From JAFEBO01 sp044221315 (lineage in GTDB: Bacteria; Planctomycetota; Phycisphaerae; Phycisphaerales; UBA1924): a DNA stretch of 64,000 bases. Positions 19,426 through 27,961 of this stretch are shown one piece after another. A program made the position numbers and the translations under genes. The DNA lies in assembly GCA_044221315.1 (NCBI GenBank), contig JBGAPK010000017.1, positions 1 to 64,000 on the forward strand, written 5' to 3'. How positions within the stretch are numbered: position 1 is the stretch's first letter; each line of letters opens with the position of its first letter. A model generated the notes under the pieces. It was not told the origin of the DNA. It searched no databases and saw only the letters and a program-made list of their open reading frames with translations.

Positions 19426-19980
19426 TTACTTCCGCGCCTTGGATTTGTTCGCGGTGGGCTTGGTCGTCTTCGTGGCCGCCTTGGCACGCTTGCCGTCGGG
19501 CGTTCGGCCGGAGGCCTTCAGGGCGGCTTGGGTGATGGCGATGTACTTTTTCACCGGCACGCGCCGGATCGCCTCGCCGATGACGTCGAGGGCGACATCC
19601 TCCAATTTCCTGAAGCGGATGCAGCACTTGCCCATGTCGAGCTTTTTTCCGGTCTTGGCCCACGCGTCCTTGAACCACTTGGCCTGATCAGCGTCGCTGT
19701 AGGTGCACATCATGTAGACGGACATGTAGTTCTTCTGCGAGGCGAGCCCGGCGAATGGGAGGGCGTGATCCGGATTGCAGTGGTAGCCGGCCGGGTAGAC
19801 GCTGTGCGGCACGCAGTAGCCGATCATGCCGTACGACATGTTTTCTTCGTAGTCCTTGTCGAGATTTTTCAGAATGACCTGGCGGACGGCGGAGATCGCC
19901 GCACGCCGGTCTTCGGGGAGTGACTTGATGTACTGATCGACGGTTTGCGCGGTGCTCTGCATGGCGGAATTGTACAGCAC
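19426..19980 (-). CDS. DUF1801 family protein
   Basis: 184 residues (or 178 from the Met at 19962, which fits the domain better). The DUF1801 fold is recognised from TVDQYIKSLPEDRRAAISAVR and MSYGMIGYCVPHSVYPAGYHC, plus GKCCIRFRKLEDVALDVIG. Members are small, frataxin-like domain proteins of unclear role. The final 30 residues are a Lys/Thr/Ala-rich basic tail (TKTTKPTANKSKARK) that may bind nucleic acid or be non-essential. It ends nine bases before the start of the zinc-ribbon membrane protein, so the two are likely co-transcribed. Confidence 0.85.
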   Translation of the reverse strand: MLYNSAMQSTAQTVDQYIKSLPEDRRAAISAVRQVILKNLDKDYEENMSYGMIGYCVPHSVYPAGYHCNPDHALPFAGLASQKNYMSVYMMCTYSDADQAKWFKDAWAKTGKKLDMGKCCIRFRKLEDVALDVIGEAIRRVPVKKYIAITQAALKASGRTPDGKRAKAATKTTKPTANKSKARK

Positions 19981-20081
19981 GGGATTCGTGCCACCCGACT
20001 GCCGGCGTATGCGAACGATCAGACGCCCGCTCGAAGAAGCCGAGAAGCGAAGCGGGCAGGCGGCTGGAAAGGGGCGAACTG

Positions 20082-20810
20082 GTGCTGATCTCTTTCGTCA
20101 TCCCGGCGCACAACGAGGAGCGCCTGATCGGGGCGACGGTGAACGCCCTGCACCGTGCGGCGCGCGAACTGGGCGTGGAGTACGAGGTCGTCGTCGCGGC
20201 GGACACTTGCACGGATCGGACAGCGGTGATTGCGGCGGGCGCCGGGGCGAGAGTCGTGGCGTGCGACCATCGTCAGATCTCAAAGGCGCGGAATGCCGGC
20301 GCGGCCGCGGCGGCGGGGGACAGGCTGATCTTCGTGGATGCGGACACGGTCGTGCCGCCGGGAGCGGTGCGCGAGGCTTTGGACGCGTGGAGAACGGGAG
20401 CGGCGGGGGGCGGCGCTCCGATTCAATTCGATGGAGAGATTCCGGGTTGGGCGAAGATCATGCTGCCCGCGACGCTCTGGCTCTTCCGCGTCGCCCGTTT
20501 CACCGGGGGCTGCTTCTTATTCTGCACGCGCGAAGCGCTCAACGCCGCGGGCGGCTGGGACGAGACGCTGTACGCGAGCGAAGAACTCACGCTGGCGAGC
20601 GCGATCAAGCGGCGATTCGGTCGAAAGCGGTTTGTCATCATCCGGGCCCGGGTGCTGACCTCGGGCCGCAAGCTTCGGGATTATTCGGGGTGGGAAATAG
20701 TGCGGATACTGACACGCATCACCCTGAGCGGGCGGGGTGCGGTGCGCCGGCGCGAGGGGCTGGAGTTGTGGTACGAGCGGCGTTGGGAAGGACCAAACGG
20801 CGGTGCCTGA
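20082..20810 (+). CDS. Glycosyltransferase family 2 protein
   Basis: 242 residues starting at GTG 20082, with GAAAGGGG about 8 bases upstream. GT-A features: ISFVIPAHNEERLIGATV at the N-terminus, the nucleotide-binding text EVVVAADTCTDRTAVIA, and the metal-binding DxD FVDADTVVPPG near residue 88. Acceptor-side residues are in GGWDETLYASEELTLAS (the ED-like motif is replaced by EEL). It transfers a sugar from a nucleotide donor to an unknown acceptor. No membrane helix is clear, though WAKIMLPATLWLF is hydrophobic. It is a stand-alone gene between the DUF1801 gene and a PEP-CTERM-like gene. Confidence 0.88.
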   Translation: MLISFVIPAHNEERLIGATVNALHRAARELGVEYEVVVAADTCTDRTAVIAAGAGARVVACDHRQISKARNAGAAAAAGDRLIFVDADTVVPPGAVREALDAWRTGAAGGGAPIQFDGEIPGWAKIMLPATLWLFRVARFTGGCFLFCTREALNAAGGWDETLYASEELTLASAIKRRFGRKRFVIIRARVLTSGRKLRDYSGWEIVRILTRITLSGRGAVRRREGLELWYERRWEGPNGGA

Positions 20811-20964
20811 GCGAAAAAAACGCCCGAATTCCTGCAAGATGGCCGATCAGCCGGGAACGCCGTTCTGTTATGCTGTCCGTGCACATGCCGGGTCCCGTGT
20901 AGGAGCGGGCTCCGGTTCGGGCGCGATTGCCCGAGAGCGGGAGAGAGACAAGGAGCAAGACATC

Positions 20965-21900
20965 ATGCGTATGTTGATTTGTGTTGCCGCGGGAGCGGCG
21001 GCGGGAATCGTGGCTTCGAACGCGAGCGCCCAGTTGGTCTTCGGTACGACGACGACGAACACCGCCAATCCGTCGGCGATCTACCTGGACGTGACTTCGG
21101 GCACGACAACCACGCTGTGGAACTCGGCGTCGAATAAGAAAGTAAACGGCCTCGCGGCCGACACCGTGAACAAGAAGCTCTACGCCAACGACGCGGCGCG
21201 CTTGAATGTCTGGAACTACGGCAGCATCGGCGTGACTCCGACGCTCATTGCCGGAATGTACCGGACCAACGACAACGTAACGTTTACGGCCACCGGCGCG
21301 GACGGGCTGGCGTGGGCAAACGGAAAGCTGTACGCCTCGACGTCGTTCGGGAGCACCGTGTACAAGCGCGGGATCTACCAGGTCAACACAACGCCGGACG
21401 CCGGAGCGCACTGCGTCATGACCCCCCTCTGGCTCGACCCGACCGGTGTCGGCACCCTCAGCGGCACAATCCAGTTCGGCGGAATCGACTTCAACCAAGC
21501 CGACGGCAAGTTCTGGGTGACCAACGGGACGGACACGACGGCCTCGGGCGGCACGTACCAGCGCGCGATCTACACGGTCGACGCGTTCGGGAGTGGGGCG
21601 ATGGTGAAGGTCGCCGATTTCCCGGTCGGGCACAACGCGATCGATGGCCTGGCCATCGGCGGCGGGTACGCCTGGCTGACCGAGCAGGCGCCGGCCTCGA
21701 GCCTCGTGAACATCTTCGGGTTCAACCTGACGACGTTGACTTTCGACAAGTCTTTCACGTTTGCGCTGACCGACGCGACGCAGCGTGCGAGCGGGGCGGC
21801 TTGGGCGCCGGGGGCGTTCGAAGTTCCATCGCCGGCGGGCGGCTTGTTTCTGGCGTTTGCGGGCGGCCTGGGTCTTCGCCGCCGGCGCCACACAGTTTGA
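20965..21900 (+). CDS. Exported protein with PEP-CTERM-like tail
   Basis: 311 residues from ATG 20965, preceded by AAGGAGCAAG. Signal peptide MRMLICVAAGAAAGIVASNASA. The body is beta-rich with repeats typical of a propeller-like exported protein (ATGADGLAWANGKLYAST, GGIDFNQADGKFWVTNG, HNAIDGLAIGGGYAWLTE). The C-terminus has the sorting pattern EVPSPAGG, then hydrophobic LFLAFAGGLGL, then RRRR, ending HTV. Such tails are processed by an exosortase-type system. Start sites further upstream are open but lie in the intergenic region. A terminator follows at 21961. Confidence 0.85.
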   Translation: MRMLICVAAGAAAGIVASNASAQLVFGTTTTNTANPSAIYLDVTSGTTTTLWNSASNKKVNGLAADTVNKKLYANDAARLNVWNYGSIGVTPTLIAGMYRTNDNVTFTATGADGLAWANGKLYASTSFGSTVYKRGIYQVNTTPDAGAHCVMTPLWLDPTGVGTLSGTIQFGGIDFNQADGKFWVTNGTDTTASGGTYQRAIYTVDAFGSGAMVKVADFPVGHNAIDGLAIGGGYAWLTEQAPASSLVNIFGFNLTTLTFDKSFTFALTDATQRASGAAWAPGAFEVPSPAGGLFLAFAGGLGLRRRRHTV

Positions 21901-21960
21901 TGGATCCGGCGCGAGACCCGCGGGTTTGCGATAGCGCGGCAAGCCGATGGGTAAAGCAGA

Positions 21961-21991
21961 CCGCCCGGGATCATCCGGGCGGTTTTTCTTT
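21961..21991 (+). terminator. Intrinsic terminator after the PEP-CTERM-like gene
   Basis: CCGCCCGG (21961-21968), loop GATCAT, CCGGGCGG (21975-21982), then TTTTTCTTT. A strong GC stem followed by U-run, 60 bases after the stop. Confidence 0.9.
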
Positions 21992-22003
21992 GTTCTTCTT
22001 CAA

Positions 22004-23182
22004 TCACGGCTCGCCCCAAGAGCCGTCGGCGTGCCGCTCGGGCGTGAACCAGTCGGCGGGGAGCGTCGGCGCTTCGACGCGTGTAACAACGAGCTTGCGG
22101 ATCGGGCCGCCGCGGGGCAATGGGCCGCCGGGCGCACTGGGGCCGCCAAGGGCAGGAGGTGGGCCTTCGCGTCCCTCCGGTCCGCCCGGACGGGGCGGGG
22201 GCGGACGATCGGGATCGAACGGAGGTCGGCCTTCGGGAGGCGGCGGCATTCCGTCGGGGGGAGGAGGGCGCATGCCGGGCGGGCCTTTGTGGTCACCGTT
22301 GCGATCGGGCTGGCCTTCGCGCGGATTGCCGCCGTTGGGCGCGCCGACGCCCGGGCCGGGCGGGCGCGGGGGGCGATCCCATTCCATCTCCATCCGGTCG
22401 AGGAGCATGGTGTCGGCGTCGATCCAGAGGCGGACGCGGTCGGCGAGGCGGGGCGAGGATCCCTCGCGCCGGACTCCTTCGATCTTGTGAAGCGTGCGGT
22501 CACCGGAGCGCTCGTTTTCGAGTGAGTTGAGGTCAAAGCCGCTGGTGAGGGCTTCCATCAGTTGATCCACGGAGTCGGCAAAGATCGATTCTCCGTCGGC
22601 GGTGGCCCACTTGGGCCAGGCGGCACGCGGGTTGGAGCGCTCGATGCCGCCCTCGCGCCGGATGGCCCACTCGCCGGTGGCGTCGCGGCCGGCGATGACG
22701 GTGTGACCGTCGGGAGCGTGCAGGCGCAGGAGGCAGAGACCGTCGGCGCCGTCGAAGATTCCTTCGGGAGTTGCGGGCAGGGCAGCGTCTTTCTCGTGCG
22801 TGGTGCGGATTTCGTAGCGGCGCTCGCCGGCGCCCTTCGCGGCGGAGATCGAGGCGAGGAGAGTTGCGCGGGCCTGGCTCGTTGCGGGTGCGATGAGGAG
22901 CCAAGAACCCACGACGACCGACAGCGCGACACAACCGACTCCGACGAGACGGCGCAGGCGACGGCCGGCGACTCGGCGGGGCGTGGGGGTGGGGGTGGGG
23001 GCGCGTCCGGCTTCGCGGATGGTTGCTTCGAGGCGGCTCATTCGCCGGGCGTCGGCGCCCGAAGCCTGATCGTGGACCGAGCCGAGGACGCCGTGGATGA
23101 AGAGTTCGTCGGCCTGGGCCGCCGGATCGCCGGCGGGATCGGGCGGGATGAATTCGCCGCTGGTTTCGCGCGAGTCGCTCAT
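22004..23182 (-). CDS. Membrane partner of an ECF sigma factor, proline-rich C-terminus
   Basis: 392 residues from ATG 23182, which overlaps the sigma factor stop in ATGA. A soluble N-terminus of about 85 residues would face the cytoplasm (FIPPDPAGDPAAQADELFIH), then a single transmembrane helix (LVGVGCVALSVVVGSWLLIA). The outer part has beta-rich text such as RRYEIRTTHEKDAAL and GHTVIAGRDATGEWAIRR, and a 90-residue proline/glycine/arginine-rich stretch (PPPPDGMPPPPEGRPPF) before a short folded end. The layout is that of an anti-sigma factor. The N-terminal part lacks a clear zinc (HxxxCxxC) anti-sigma motif, so the mode of binding is unknown. Confidence 0.75.
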   Translation of the reverse strand: MSDSRETSGEFIPPDPAGDPAAQADELFIHGVLGSVHDQASGADARRMSRLEATIREAGRAPTPTPTPRRVAGRRLRRLVGVGCVALSVVVGSWLLIAPATSQARATLLASISAAKGAGERRYEIRTTHEKDAALPATPEGIFDGADGLCLLRLHAPDGHTVIAGRDATGEWAIRREGGIERSNPRAAWPKWATADGESIFADSVDQLMEALTSGFDLNSLENERSGDRTLHKIEGVRREGSSPRLADRVRLWIDADTMLLDRMEMEWDRPPRPPGPGVGAPNGGNPREGQPDRNGDHKGPPGMRPPPPDGMPPPPEGRPPFDPDRPPPPRPGGPEGREGPPPALGGPSAPGGPLPRGGPIRKLVVTRVEAPTLPADWFTPERHADGSWGEP

Positions 23183-23790
23183 GGCAGTGCCCCGGCCTTC
23201 CTCATGCAATCGGCGAGCGTGGAGCGGGCTCGCTGCATGCGTTTCTTGATGGTTTCCTCGGCGATGGAGAGTGCCGAAGCGATTTGTTTGAGCATCATGC
23301 CGCGCGAGTAGGAGAGGTCGATGACCTCGCGCATGGGCGGCGGCAGATCGGCGAGGCAGCGGAGGATGCGATCGGCGCGTTCGGAGAAAGCGAGCGCGGG
23401 TGTGGGCGTGGTGTAGCGCACGTCGAGCATATCGAGGACGTGCGGGTCCTCGCAGGCGGGGCGGGTCGAGGTTTTGCGGCAGTGCTCCATGACAAGGTTT
23501 CGCGCGATTCCTCGGAGCCAGGCGTCGAAGGGGCGGGAAGCGTCGTAGTCGGGCATCCGGCGCCAGGCGATCACCATGGTCTCCTGGAAGAGATCGTCGA
23601 CCGAGGTCGGATTGCCCAGAAGGCTTCTCAGGTAGGAGGCAAGCATCGAGGCGTTGGCGCGGGCCAAAGTCTCGAAACCGGCAACCCGGGGGCCTTCGCT
23701 GGACGCATCCGGACTCGACAACGGTCTCTTCCTTTCTATTGGCGGCAGGGTCCTTCCGGGGGACAAGAACGGTGGATAGACGGCGATCAT
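23179..23790 (-). CDS. ECF-family RNA polymerase sigma factor
   Basis: 203 residues. Region 2 is VDDLFQETMVIAWRRM and PFDAWLRGIARNLVMEHCRK (about residues 65-105); region 4 is PPPMREVIDLSYSRGMMLK and SALSIAEETIKKRMQRAR (about 150-185). The gene is translationally coupled to its probable anti-sigma partner (ATGA overlap) and divergent from the YHYH-domain gene with 87 bases between the starts. This makes the YHYH/MbnP-MbnH locus a prime candidate target. The first 25 residues are poorly conserved; a later start is possible. Confidence 0.92.
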   Translation of the reverse strand: MIAVYPPFLSPGRTLPPIERKRPLSSPDASSEGPRVAGFETLARANASMLASYLRSLLGNPTSVDDLFQETMVIAWRRMPDYDASRPFDAWLRGIARNLVMEHCRKTSTRPACEDPHVLDMLDVRYTTPTPALAFSERADRILRCLADLPPPMREVIDLSYSRGMMLKQIASALSIAEETIKKRMQRARSTLADCMRKAGALP

Positions 23791-23877
23791 TGCAGAAAAC
23801 GGCTCGGACTGTCCCCCGGAGGAGGTGGAAAGGCAACTAGCCGGGAGCCCGGAGGGGCAATCGGCAAGGAGTGTGTC

Positions 23878-25071
23878 ATGAGTTGCAAGGTCGCGTTGGT
23901 GCTGTGCGGGACGTTTTTTGGGGCCGTTCTTCCGGGATGGGCGAAGGCTGATCCGGCGCTGACGGCGTGGGATCAGAACACAACGGGCGCGAAGGGAAAG
24001 AGCAACGACGCGTTCCTGAACGGCATCCTGACGTCGATCTTGGCGGACGTGCAGACGGTGAAAAGCACAAGCACGAACGCGTACGTGAGCGCGACGGGCA
24101 TACCGACATACGCGATCGGGCCGTGGCCTTCGAATCCAAACACGCCGTCAAACCAGAATATTCTGGCGAGGTTTCCTCGCGTGCCGCAGGCGCAGACGGG
24201 GACACATACCAACACCGGCCTGGGCGCGATCGGGCTCTGGATCGACGGGGTGGAGATCTTCAACGCAAAGGATGCGCGGTCGTATCAGAACAAGGGATTC
24301 TGGAACCAGAACGCGGTGGTCGTGGAGGGGCCGAGCTTTGATTCGGCGGGCGGGCACCCGGCGCCGGGCGGGGCGTATCACCATCACCAGACGCCGATCG
24401 GGCTGCGGCTGGCGCTCGGAGATTCTGGGGTGAAGCACTCACCGATCCTCGGCTTCGCGTTCGACGGGTTTCCGATCTACGGACCGTTCGGGTTCGCGAA
24501 CACGAACGGGACTGGCGGCGTGGTGCGGATGAACACGAGCTATCGGGTGCGATCGATCTCGACACGCTCGACGTTGCCGAGCGGGACCGTGCTGTCCGCG
24601 CCAAACTACGGCCCGGCCGTGAGCACGACCTACCCGCTTGGGTACTACATCGAGGACTTTGAGTACGTGGCGGGGCTGGGGCACCTCGACCAGTACAACG
24701 GGCGGTTCTGCGTGACGCCGGACTATCCGGCGGGGACGTACGCGTATTTCACGACGATCGATGCATCGGGCGCATCGGTGTACCCGTACATCGTCGGGCC
24801 GCAGTACTACGGGGTGCTCGCGACTGATAACACGTCCCACACCGTGAGCGTGCCGGGGGGAGCGGCCAAGTACTGCCAGGCCGACTTCAACTGCGACGGG
24901 CAGATCGATGATGCGGATTTTGCAATCTTCGCGCCCTCGTATGACATCCTCTTGTGCACCGACGGGGCGATGTCGGCCGGGTGCAACGGCGACATAGACC
25001 ATGACGGCTCGGTGGATGATGCGGATTTTGTGCTGTTCGCCACGGCTTACGATTCGCTCGTCTGCGAGTGA
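23878..25071 (+). CDS. Secreted YHYH-domain protein with GC-type dockerin-like tail
   Basis: 397 residues from ATG 23878; open frame upstream overlaps the sigma gene. Signal peptide SCKVALVLCGTFFGAVLPGWAKA. The YHYH domain shows GGAYHHHQTP (Y167, H168-H170) and SPILGFAFDGFPIYGPFGF, the family's two hallmark stretches, with His and Asp likely to bind metal. The tail begins at about C333: DGQIDDADF, a Cys-flanked linker, DGSVDDADF, and ends LVCE. YHYH proteins are thought to be exported metal-related proteins. The following gene encodes an MbnP/MbnH-like fusion, 43 bases after the stop codon, so the two are probably co-transcribed. Confidence 0.88.
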   Translation: MSCKVALVLCGTFFGAVLPGWAKADPALTAWDQNTTGAKGKSNDAFLNGILTSILADVQTVKSTSTNAYVSATGIPTYAIGPWPSNPNTPSNQNILARFPRVPQAQTGTHTNTGLGAIGLWIDGVEIFNAKDARSYQNKGFWNQNAVVVEGPSFDSAGGHPAPGGAYHHHQTPIGLRLALGDSGVKHSPILGFAFDGFPIYGPFGFANTNGTGGVVRMNTSYRVRSISTRSTLPSGTVLSAPNYGPAVSTTYPLGYYIEDFEYVAGLGHLDQYNGRFCVTPDYPAGTYAYFTTIDASGASVYPYIVGPQYYGVLATDNTSHTVSVPGGAAKYCQADFNCDGQIDDADFAIFAPSYDILLCTDGAMSAGCNGDIDHDGSVDDADFVLFATAYDSLVCE

Positions 25072-25114
25072 GCGGGATTGCTCGCCCGCGATTGGGGAGC
25101 TTCATCGGCCTTCC

Positions 25115-26884
25115 ATGGGAGCGTGGCGCGGTATCCTGGCCCTTGTCTGTGCGCTCGCGGCGACGCCGGGCGTGTGCGATGCCTCGGAGCCAAAGACGGC
25201 GACGCTGAAGGTCGAGGTCCGGCACACGTTCGGTGGCGAGCCGATTCGGTTCGATGACGTGAGCCTGCGCTCGCCGCTGGGGAACACGATCTCGGTTTCG
25301 CGGCTGACGTATCTGATTTCGGGCGCATCGCTGAGGCGGGCGGACGGAACGAAGGTTGAGGCAAAGGACACCTTCGGTCTGATCAACGCTGCGTTCGGAC
25401 GCACATGGTTTGTGCTTCCGGGCGTGCCGGTTGGGGAATACGCGGGAATCTCCTTCGACATCGGGCTCGATCCGGCGCACAACCACAGCGATCCGGCGAA
25501 GTATGGGCCGCAGGACCCGCTGAATCCGCTGGTGAACGGGCTGCATTGGGGCTGGCAGGGCGGGTATGTGTTCATGGCGATCGAGGGGCGCTACGTTCTG
25601 CCGGCGGATCGGCTCGGCGGGTACTCGTTTCACATCGCGACCGATGCGCACCTGATGCACGTCGAGCTTCCGGGGAAGATCGAAATTCGTGCGGACAGCG
25701 TGCTGACGATCGGCTTCGATGTGGCGAAGGTGTTTGCCGGTGCGCGTCCGGTGGTGATCCGGCACGAAGCCGGGGGCGATTCGACGCATTCGGGAAAGGG
25801 GGATCAACTTGCCGCGGACCTCGCCGCGAATATCCCCCGGGCGTTTTCGTTCGGGGAGGTGTCGCTCAATTCCCAGGTGCGTGATCCGGAAACTCCCGCG
25901 GCCGTCGAGCCACCGGCCGGAACTCGCCGCTTCTATTTGAAGATTCCACCGAACTATCCGGAGCCTCCGATGCCGCGGGACAATCCGCTGACGGTGGAGG
26001 GGGTCGCGCTCGGGGAGAAGCTCTTCTTCGAGCGGCGGCTCTCCGCGAACGACGCGCAATCGTGCGCGGATTGTCATCATCCCAAGGCGGCTTTTTCGGA
26101 TCCGGGGAAAGCGCTCAGCAAAGGGATCGACGGGCTGGATGGGCATCGGAACACGATGCCGCTGTTCAATCTGGCGTGGATGGGATCGATGACGTGGGAT
26201 GGGAAGCGGGCGCGGGTGCGGGATCAGGCGGTGGCGCCGATCCAGGATGAGTTAGAGATGCACCAGACTCTGGGGAAGAGCGTCGAGAAGCTGGAAGCCG
26301 ATGCGGACTATCGTGCGATGTTCGAGAGGGCGTTCGCGACTCCCGGGATCACAGCGGAGCGCCTCGGGCTCGCGCTCGAGCAGTATCTGCTCACGCTGAT
26401 TTCGTCGGAATCGAAATTTGACAAGGCGATGCGTGAAGAGGTCCAGTTTACGGAAGAGGAGAAGCGGGGGCTCTTGCTCTTCGTGACCGAGTTCGACCCG
26501 GCGCGCGGGCAGCTCGGCGCCGATTGTTTCCATTGCCACTCCAACGAGTTCTTCACCGATTTCCAGTTCAAGAACAACGGGCTGGACTCCGAGCCGGTCG
26601 ATCGCGGCCGGTTCAACGCGACCGGGCGGGACGCGGACATCGGGAAATTCAAGACACCCTCTCTGCGGAACGTGGAATTGACCGGGCCGTACATGCACGA
26701 TGGGCGTTTCGCGACGCTGGAGGAAGTGATCGACCACTACGCCGACGGGATTGCTTCGTCGGCCACGCTTGATCCGAACATCGCCAAGCATCCCGACGGC
26801 GGGTTGGCCCTCTCGTGCGAGGATCGCAAGGCGATCGTGGCGTTTCTCAGGACGCTGACGGACGAGAAGTACCGGGAGCCGTGA
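25115..26884 (+). CDS. MbnP-like copper domain fused to diheme MbnH/MauG-type peroxidase
   Basis: 589 residues from ATG 25115; signal peptide MGAWRGILALVCALAATPGVCDA. Residues about 28-230 match MbnP: EVRHTFGGEPIRFDDVSL, ISVSRLTYLISGASLRR, GEYAGISFDIGLD and LHWGWQGGYVFMAIEGRYV (H144, W145, W147). Residues about 290-589 match diheme cytochrome c peroxidase/MauG: heme motifs CADCH (317-321) and CFHCH (471-475), YMHDGRFATLEEVIDHY and a C-terminal FLRTL. In methanotrophs MbnP and MbnH are separate; MbnH is reported to oxidise a Trp of MbnP to kynurenine to create a copper site. Here both are one chain. The family match is strong by motif; substrate and Trp oxidation are inferred. Confidence 0.88.
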   Translation: MGAWRGILALVCALAATPGVCDASEPKTATLKVEVRHTFGGEPIRFDDVSLRSPLGNTISVSRLTYLISGASLRRADGTKVEAKDTFGLINAAFGRTWFVLPGVPVGEYAGISFDIGLDPAHNHSDPAKYGPQDPLNPLVNGLHWGWQGGYVFMAIEGRYVLPADRLGGYSFHIATDAHLMHVELPGKIEIRADSVLTIGFDVAKVFAGARPVVIRHEAGGDSTHSGKGDQLAADLAANIPRAFSFGEVSLNSQVRDPETPAAVEPPAGTRRFYLKIPPNYPEPPMPRDNPLTVEGVALGEKLFFERRLSANDAQSCADCHHPKAAFSDPGKALSKGIDGLDGHRNTMPLFNLAWMGSMTWDGKRARVRDQAVAPIQDELEMHQTLGKSVEKLEADADYRAMFERAFATPGITAERLGLALEQYLLTLISSESKFDKAMREEVQFTEEEKRGLLLFVTEFDPARGQLGADCFHCHSNEFFTDFQFKNNGLDSEPVDRGRFNATGRDADIGKFKTPSLRNVELTGPYMHDGRFATLEEVIDHYADGIASSATLDPNIAKHPDGGLALSCEDRKAIVAFLRTLTDEKYREP

Positions 26885-26950
26885 CCGACCCCGAATTGGC
26901 GCCAAGGCAGCCGACTCCGCGTGTGCCGATGATTCGTTACGATCCTGCCT

Positions 26951-27730
26951 ATGGCAAAGCGAGAAGAGAGCTTCCGGGTCTATCAGCGGATGGTCGATGA
27001 AAAGCCGGCGATCGTGCTGGTGAACGAGGCATTCTTCGATGAGCGCAATCGAGAAGGGCTGCCCGCGTGCATCGTCGCATGGGCAACGGTGAGCGATGTG
27101 CAGGAAACCGGCCTGCCGACGCCGGAGGCGCTTGAGCAGCTTCATGCGCTCGACGAAAGCATCGACACCGCGGCCGAGCGCTGCGGCGCGGTCTGTCCCG
27201 CGACCATGACCCGGGACGGACGCCGCACATGGCTGATCTATGCCGCGAAGCCCGATGCCGTGCTCACGGCGATCGGTGCCGCCGCGAAGGGTGCCGGGCC
27301 GATGGGTGCAGGGATGGGGATGGGCGTCGCGATCGGCATCGGCGTACGGGCGGAGCGCGATCCGGACTGGAAGAAGTTCGAGGAGATGCTGCCGACGCCG
27401 GAAGAGGCACGCTGGAATAACGATCTGATGGTGATCGAGCAGCTCGAGGAGAACGGCGACGTTTTGACCGAGCCGCGCGAGATCGAGCACCTGGCGTACT
27501 TTCCGACGCGCGGGGCCATGGAGGCGTTCATCGAATGGCTCGGGGAGAACGGGTTTGACGTCATGGATGCCGACGCCGGGGGCGAGGGCCGCTTCGCGGT
27601 CGAATTCTCGAAAGTCAGCGCGATTGAAATAGACGCGATTTATGAGCAGACATGCGGCGCCACGGTTGCCGCCGAGGAACTCGGTGGCGAGTACGACGGC
27701 TGGCAGACGCGGGTGATCAAGCAAGAGTGA
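26951..27730 (+). CDS. DUF695 and RraB-like domain protein
   Basis: 259 residues. The N-terminal half (about 1-150) resembles DUF695 (FRVYQRMVDEKPAIVLVN, RRTWLIYAAKPDAV). The C-terminal half resembles the RNase E regulator RraB (EREIEHLAYFPT-type text reading EIEHLAYFPTRGAMEAF, then WLGENGFDVMDA). Between them lies a Gly/Met-rich loop. There is no signal peptide. RraB-like domains occur in many bacteria without RNase E control being proven. It begins 66 bases after the MbnP/MbnH fusion on the same strand, but no functional link is evident. Confidence 0.82.
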   Translation: MAKREESFRVYQRMVDEKPAIVLVNEAFFDERNREGLPACIVAWATVSDVQETGLPTPEALEQLHALDESIDTAAERCGAVCPATMTRDGRRTWLIYAAKPDAVLTAIGAAAKGAGPMGAGMGMGVAIGIGVRAERDPDWKKFEEMLPTPEEARWNNDLMVIEQLEENGDVLTEPREIEHLAYFPTRGAMEAFIEWLGENGFDVMDADAGGEGRFAVEFSKVSAIEIDAIYEQTCGATVAAEELGGEYDGWQTRVIKQE

Positions 27731-27886
27731 GGCGCGGATCGTCCGCGAGTCCATGGAGTGGCCCACGCACATATCCAGTGGCGGCTTGCATTTCTAGCGG
27801 GTGCCCCTGACCCGGAATTTCGAGCGAGAGCGCCCCTACGACGAACTCCATTCTGCAAGCGATCGCCTCCGGCCGTACATTCTGTG

Positions 27887-27900
27887 CGTAAGCACTTACG
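27887..27900. promoter_or_regulatory. Perfect palindrome upstream of a dockerin-tailed gene
   Basis: CGTAAG-CA-CTTACG, 60 bases upstream of ATG 27962. It could be a small operator. It is the only clear regulatory-looking signal in the 231-base gap. Confidence 0.25.
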
Positions 27901-27961
27901 GAACTGGCCGGCGGGCTGCCCCCCCGCCCGGTCCCGGCATCGGCGGCACCGGAGATTCTCC

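Noticed and set aside
22004..23836. Long minus-strand reading frame of 610 codons
   Set aside because: Only the part from ATG 23182 is real; the first 218 codons are the shadow of the sigma factor gene, with low-complexity Arg/Pro text.
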